Shown here: positions 33,111 through 36,811 of the stretch, one piece after another | Layout: every line of letters begins with the position of its first letter | How positions within the stretch are numbered: position 1 is the stretch's first letter | Source: JBFMAI01 sp964462635 | GTDB lineage: Bacteria > Planctomycetota > Phycisphaerae > UBA1845 > Fen-1342 | Direction of reading: 5' to 3' | Length of the DNA: 36,811 nucleotides | Assembly (NCBI GenBank): GCA_964462635.1 | Contig: CAYWYJ010000030.1 | Coordinates: 1-36,811, forward strand | Notes under the pieces: generated by a model | Told to the model about the DNA's origin: nothing | The model's input: the letters and a program-made list of their open reading frames with translations, nothing else | Databases searched by the model: none | Position numbers and translations under genes: made by a program

Positions 33111-33134
33111 GTGGCAGCCCGCTTGAGAAACTGT

Positions 33135-33306
33135 GTAGCGCCGGACCTCCGAGTCCGGCGTGCGGGGCTTCGCCCGCGGCACAGCCGCGGGCGGTGCTGC
33201 TACAGGTAGGGACCAATGCCCCGGCTCATGTGGGCATCCACGACGCCGGACTCGGAGGTCCGGCGCCACGGACTCATGAACGCCGAACTCGCAGGTCCGA
33301 CGCTAC
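33135..33306. repeat. Composite family C palindrome cluster
   Basis: A left arm GTAGCGCCGGACCTCCGAGT (33135) is matched by an inverted arm at 33244-33269 and by a degenerate one at 33281-33306. Between them lies a perfect hairpin, CGCCCGCGGC (33171-33180) with GCCGCGGGCG (33184-33193). It looks like two or more nested insertions of the same family. No gene is present in it. Confidence 0.8.
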
Positions 33307-33356
33307 GGACCGCGGCCACAGGCGGGGGTACCTGTGCCACCCCACGCAGCCGGCCG

Positions 33357-33509
33357 CTAGGCGCTGCCGGTCACACCGCTGAGCAGGGCCGCCGCGAGTT
33401 GTGTCGCCAGCGCCTGCATGATCAGGTAACCGAAGTCGGTTGCGCACGTGCCTGCTTGCAGCAACACTCCGCCGGACAGGGCCAACAACACACACTTCCA
33501 GGCCTTCAT
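33357..33509 (-). CDS. 50-residue secreted peptide
   Basis: 50 residues from ATG at 33509 to TAG at 33357. The N-terminus MKAWKCVLLALSGGVLLQAG is a basic-plus-hydrophobic signal peptide, followed by TCATDFGYLIMQALATQLAA and a short Leu/Ala/Val end (LLSGVTGSA). GGAG sits six bases before the ATG. From memory, not from a search, planctomycete genomes carry many tiny proteins of the form signal, LLQ-x-G-x-C, then a short amphipathic tail; this matches that pattern. Cys22 could be lipid-modified or disulfide-linked, though the box is not a standard lipobox. The gene is read against the flanking phosphodiesterase and collagen-like genes. Function is unknown. Confidence 0.7.
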   Translation of the reverse strand: MKAWKCVLLALSGGVLLQAGTCATDFGYLIMQALATQLAAALLSGVTGSA

Positions 33510-33653
33510 TGCCGTCTCCGTGTTCAAGGCCAACGTCTACGCCAGCGCAGCCTCCGACCGCCAGCTCGCAATATAGCCCGGCCGCTGCCCGGCACAAGTG
33601 ACGGCGCGACGCAAACTTGCAGGGTGCGCCCCGCCGGCCATAATGCCCCGACC

Positions 33654-35501
33654 ATGAGCAGCACACGCCGCCCCCCGCGCCCGCGTGCCCCGGACGCGCC
33701 GCGCCGCCCGTCGGCACACTTTGCCCGGTTCTCCCTGGCTGGCGCGGTCGCCCTGCTGCTGGTGTTCGGGGCGGTCAGCGGGTGCGGTCACGGCCGGCCC
33801 AGTCGCTGGAATCTACGGCCCGCGGTCGAGCGTCCCCAGCCCGGCGTCGTCGTCTTCCTGGTGGACGGCCTGCCGCCGCGGTTCGTCGAACAGGGCTGCG
33901 AAGACGGCTCCCTGCCGAACATCCGTCGGCGGTTCTGTGACGACGGTGCCCGGGTCGAACGGGCGACGACCAGCGTGCCCGCGATCACTTACGCGGCCAT
34001 CGCCACGCTGCTCACCGGCGCCGGCCCGGGGCGTCACCATGTCGTCGGCAACCGCTGGTTCGACCCCGAGGCCCGGCTCTTTCGCAACTACGCCACCATT
34101 GAGCATTACCGCGACGTCAACACCGACTTCGCGACGCCGACGATCTACGAACGCATCGCCCCGGCCACATCGGTCAGCATCCAGGCGGCGCATCGGCGCG
34201 GCGTCACCAAGAACATCGCCAACTGGGCCCTGTCGGGGACGATGTGGTTCTTCGGCGACTTCACGGCGGTGGACAAGCTGACGGCGTCGTCGCTGTGGCG
34301 GGTGACGCGGTGGGCCAATCGGCACGGCCGCTGGCCGACGGTGCTCACTCTGTATTTCCCCGGGCTGGACACGATCGGGCACAACTGCGGGCCCGCGTCG
34401 GCCAGGTTCCGCTGGGCCGTCTGGCACGCGGACTGGCAGATCGGCCGCGTGTGCGACTGGCTGGAGCGTCAGGGGCTACTCGAGACGACCTACCTGGTGC
34501 TGGTCAGCGACCACGGCATGATCGACGTGCGGCCGGAGGGCTTCATCGACTTGGTGGCGCTTGTCCGCGACGGTTGGGGTCGCCGGGCGACGGACGAGAT
34601 GCGGCAGGACGGCCCGTTTGAACAGCGGGCACGCTTCTACGATGCGTTCGACACGGTGGTCGCCCACCAGGATGGCCGCGGGGCGTCGTTGCACTTCCGC
34701 GGCCCCGCTGGCTGGGACACCCCGCCGCCGCCCGCGATGGTCGAAAGCCTGTTGAACTCGCCGCCCGAGGAGCTGCGGCTGTGGAACATCCCCGGGGTCG
34801 AGCTGGTGGCCTATCTGGCCGACGCCGGCGCCAAGTCGCACGGCACCGGTGTGCTCGGCGGTGAGGCGACGCGGCAACCCCCCTCCCTCTCAGGGAGGGG
34901 GTGGGGGCGGGTGGAGATGTCCGACGAGCCTCACGACGGCCCGCTTCCTTTCCAAAAGCAAGCGGAGTCAATAGACCGAATCGAAGTCATGCTGCGCTCC
35001 GCCGCCGGCACCGCGCGCATCCTCACGCAGCCCGGACCCGACGGCGAGGAGTTCGCCTACGTTCCCGACGATGGCGACGTGCTGGGTTACCTGGCCGACC
35101 CGGATCTGGCCGCCTTTGTCGCGGCGGGCTTCCACCCGTCGCGCGTGTGGCTGGAGGCGACCGCGGACCAGCGCCTGCCCGACGTGGTGCCGCACCTGCC
35201 GCCGCTGCTGCACGTCCGCCGCGCCGGTCAGGTCGTCCTCTTTGCCGCGCCGGGGTACAGTTTTGTGCGTGAAGCGGGCGGCCACGGCGGACTGGACCGC
35301 GACGAGCGGCTGATGACGTTCCTGATCGCGGGGCCGGGGATCGAACCGGGCAGCGTGATTAGCACAGCCCGCTCGGTGGACCTGGTGCCGACGTTGCTGG
35401 ACCTGCTGGGCGTGGAGCACGACGAGGACGAATGGCTCGAAGGCGTGTCACTTGTGAGGATACCACACGTGCGGTCCGTGCCGGCCGCCGCGGCACCATG
35501 A
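33654..35501 (+). CDS. Type I phosphodiesterase/nucleotide pyrophosphatase-like lipoprotein
   Basis: 615 residues. A lipoprotein signal ends with the box VSGC (C44). The alkaline-phosphatase-superfamily core is clear: VVVFLVDGLPP with metal-ligand D71, then SVPAITYAAIATLLTGAGPG (107-126), where T112 aligns with the usual Thr nucleophile, HHVVGNRWFDPEA, LYFPGLDTIGHNCGP, VLVSDHGMIDV, and late GHGGLDRDERLMTFLIAGPG. Members hydrolyse phosphodiesters or pyrophosphates; here it would act outside the cytoplasm. Residues about 408-420 (QPPSLSGRGWGRV) are encoded by a family D repeat and interrupt the domain. The start is ATG at 33654 with a poor ribosome-binding site. The N-terminal side is Arg/Pro-rich for 25 residues. 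Confidence 0.85.
   Translation: MSSTRRPPRPRAPDAPRRPSAHFARFSLAGAVALLLVFGAVSGCGHGRPSRWNLRPAVERPQPGVVVFLVDGLPPRFVEQGCEDGSLPNIRRRFCDDGARVERATTSVPAITYAAIATLLTGAGPGRHHVVGNRWFDPEARLFRNYATIEHYRDVNTDFATPTIYERIAPATSVSIQAAHRRGVTKNIANWALSGTMWFFGDFTAVDKLTASSLWRVTRWANRHGRWPTVLTLYFPGLDTIGHNCGPASARFRWAVWHADWQIGRVCDWLERQGLLETTYLVLVSDHGMIDVRPEGFIDLVALVRDGWGRRATDEMRQDGPFEQRARFYDAFDTVVAHQDGRGASLHFRGPAGWDTPPPPAMVESLLNSPPEELRLWNIPGVELVAYLADAGAKSHGTGVLGGEATRQPPSLSGRGWGRVEMSDEPHDGPLPFQKQAESIDRIEVMLRSAAGTARILTQPGPDGEEFAYVPDDGDVLGYLADPDLAAFVAAGFHPSRVWLEATADQRLPDVVPHLPPLLHVRRAGQVVLFAAPGYSFVREAGGHGGLDRDERLMTFLIAGPGIEPGSVISTARSVDLVPTLLDLLGVEHDEDEWLEGVSLVRIPHVRSVPAAAAP
34878..34913. repeat. Family D repeat inside the phosphodiesterase gene
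   Basis: CCCCCCTCCCTCTCAGGGAG and the following GGGGTGGGGGCGG are closely related to 35502-35537. It is translated in frame as a Ser/Gly/Arg-rich loop. Confidence 0.8.
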
Positions 35502-35537
35502 CCCCCCTCCCTTTCAGGGAGGGGTTGGGGGAGGGTC
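35502..35537. repeat. Family D repeat downstream of the phosphodiesterase gene
   Basis: CCCCCTCCCTTTCAGGGAGG followed by GGTTGGGGGAGGG, beginning directly after the stop codon. It separates the phosphodiesterase gene from the glycosidase gene and may act as a hairpin. Confidence 0.8.
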
Positions 35538-35590
35538 GTGACCAACCGGCGGTACGGTTCTCCGGTGGCGCAATTCGTCGGCGCGGCGCC

Positions 35591-36811
35591 GTGACCGCCA
35601 AGCTGCTGGCCCCCGCCGCGGTGGGGCTCCTGGCCATCGGTGCGCTGTGGTGGACCGGGTCGTCGCGGAACCCGGCGCCGATCGCCGCGACGCCGCCGGC
35701 CTCGCTCCCCGACGGGGGGCGGATGCTGTCGTACCGCGGTCTGTCGATCCAAGTGGCCACCGGTCATCGCCCGCTGGAAACGTACGGTCCGCTGCTCGAG
35801 GAAATCGCCGCCCTGGGCGCCAACACGGTGCTCCTCAGCGTCGCCGGCTACATGGAGCACGCCACCGCGCAGTCCATCTACATCGACGCCCGCAAGGTCC
35901 CGTCACCGGCCGACTTCCAGGCCCTCATCCGCCGCGCCCGCGAGCTCAAGCTGCGGCCGATCGTCATGCCTATCGTCCTGCTGCGCAACCCGCGCGGCAG
36001 CGAGTGGCGCGGCGTCATCGACCCGCCGGACTGGGACGACTGGTGGCGGCAATACACCGATTTCGTGCTGTACTTCGCGGACATCGCCCGCGCGGGGCAG
36101 GCCGACGCGCTGATGGTCGGGTCGGAGCTGGTCAGCACGGAGAAGTACACCGCCCGTTGGGTCAAGGTCATCGAGACCGTGCGGCCGCGCTTCGGGCTGC
36201 CGGAGTGCGGCGAGAAGCTGGGCTATTCGGCGAACTGGGACCACTACCGGCCGGTGGAGTTCTGGGACCGCCTCGATTTCATCGGCATGACCAGCTACTA
36301 CACGCTGGCCGACAAGAAGGGGCCGACCGTCGAAGAGATCATGGCCAAGTGGGAGCCGATCAAGCGGGACATCCTCGAATGGCAACGCGGCATCGGCAAG
36401 CCGCTGCTGCTGACCGAGGTCGGCTGGTGCAGCCAGGAGGGGGCGGCGATGGCCCCGTGGAACTACTACCAGAACCAGCACGCCACCCCCGCCGCGCTGG
36501 AAGAGCAACGCCGGCTCTACGAAGCGTTCATCCGCGCCTGGAACGACACGCCGGAATTGATGGGCGTGATCTGGTGGGAATGGAATGCCTCGGCGGGCGG
36601 CCCCGGCGACTATGGCTATACGCCGAAGAACAAGCCGGCGGAGCAGGTCCTGCGGCGGTGGTTCACGGGCGACGCCGACGCCGATGCTGCGCGGCTCGCC
36701 ACAGCGAGTCGCCTTTGGCGACCGGACTCCGCACCGGCCGTTGGTGTGCCAACACCCCGGACTCCCGCCACGGTGGGCAGGCTCCGGTCCGGCGCTACAG
36801 GGGAGTGCGGG
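35591..36811 (+). CDS. GH113-like glycoside hydrolase, partial (runs off the window)
   Basis: 407 codons are open to the last base of the window with no stop codon. The start GTG at 35591 gives MTAKLLAPAAVGLLAIGALW, a signal anchor; no ribosome-binding site is clear. The TIM-barrel domain covers about 48-358: GANTVLLSVAGYMEH, LKLRPIVMPIVLLRNP, ADALMVGSELVSTE with E179 as a likely acid/base, FWDRLDFIGMTSYYTLAD, PLLLTEVGWCSQEG with E276 as a likely nucleophile, and LMGVIWWEWN. This pattern matches GH113-type beta-mannanases and related TIM-barrel proteins, so export and polysaccharide cleavage are inferred. The domain ends near F358 (about 36664); beyond that the frame enters GC-rich repeat sequence, so the true C-terminus is uncertain. 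Confidence 0.8.
   Translation, partial: MTAKLLAPAAVGLLAIGALWWTGSSRNPAPIAATPPASLPDGGRMLSYRGLSIQVATGHRPLETYGPLLEEIAALGANTVLLSVAGYMEHATAQSIYIDARKVPSPADFQALIRRARELKLRPIVMPIVLLRNPRGSEWRGVIDPPDWDDWWRQYTDFVLYFADIARAGQADALMVGSELVSTEKYTARWVKVIETVRPRFGLPECGEKLGYSANWDHYRPVEFWDRLDFIGMTSYYTLADKKGPTVEEIMAKWEPIKRDILEWQRGIGKPLLLTEVGWCSQEGAAMAPWNYYQNQHATPAALEEQRRLYEAFIRAWNDTPELMGVIWWEWNASAGGPGDYGYTPKNKPAEQVLRRWFTGDADADAARLATASRLWRPDSAPAVGVPTPRTPATVGRLRSGATGECG
36770..36800. repeat. Degenerate family C right end
   Basis: CTCCGGTCCGGCGCTACAG matches the right border of the family C palindromes (CGGAGGTCCGGCGC...CTAC). Short hairpins such as GTTGG/CCAAC (near 36740-36755) precede it. It falls in the open tail of the glycosidase frame. 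Confidence 0.5.

Noticed and set aside
33135..33306. Possible CRISPR array
   Set aside because: The repeated units are inverted relative to one another, degenerate and not regularly spaced.
33216..33653. N-terminal extension of the phosphodiesterase frame
   Set aside because: It would translate family C repeats and the antisense of the 50-residue gene, and would bury the lipoprotein signal.

Overview
High-GC bacterial chromosome, most likely from a planctomycete (Planctomycetota, possibly Phycisphaerae-like; inferred from gene types, not from a marker gene). Supporting signs are a PEP-CTERM exported protein, a helix-turn-helix protein with C-terminal membrane segments, many exported or lipid-anchored proteins of unknown role, and dense GC-rich palindromic repeats of a style familiar from planctomycete genomes. 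I saw no rRNA, tRNA, CRISPR array, transposase or phage gene.

Layout. 115-6568 (minus): a probable operon of a STAS protein, an MlaE-type lipid permease and a divergent RNase HII-like protein, followed by a giant exported alpha-2-macroglobulin-like protein. 6712-9187 (plus): a membrane protein, an HTH/membrane protein and an OmpA-type lipoprotein, with a good sigma-70-like promoter at 6712-6740. 9223-16270 (minus): mutS, a TrkH-like membrane protein, then neuA-neuB-neuC for CMP-nonulosonic (sialic-type) acid synthesis, tightly packed or overlapping. 16419-18251 (plus): galE, a 365-base region rich in hairpins, a small Cys-rich protein and a strong terminator. 18283-23842 (minus): an LTxxQ/Spy-like exported protein, a DedA-family protein, and the flagellar pair fliD-fliS with an unusually long cap protein. 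24095-25827 (plus): ribE-pdxA, vitamin biosynthesis, overlapping by ATGA. 26055-27807 (minus): an anchored hypothetical protein and the PEP-CTERM protein. 28178-36811: a TPR protein (plus), a degenerate HD-GYP protein and a small membrane protein (minus), a collagen-like lipoprotein (plus), a 50-residue secreted peptide (minus), a phosphodiesterase-like lipoprotein (plus) and a GH113-like glycosidase that runs off the window (plus).

The most unusual feature is at least four families of palindromic or GC-rich repeats (called A-D here). Several copies lie inside open reading frames and are translated in frame: neuC, the TPR protein, the phosphodiesterase, and possibly the tail of the glycosidase. 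Two 108-bp family-B copies begin exactly at the base after a stop codon. Other points of interest are the 50-residue gene at 33357-33509, a duplicated Cys-bracketed Asp/Asn-rich module alternating with collagen triplets, and hairpins with CCUCC-type loops around the gene at 17774.
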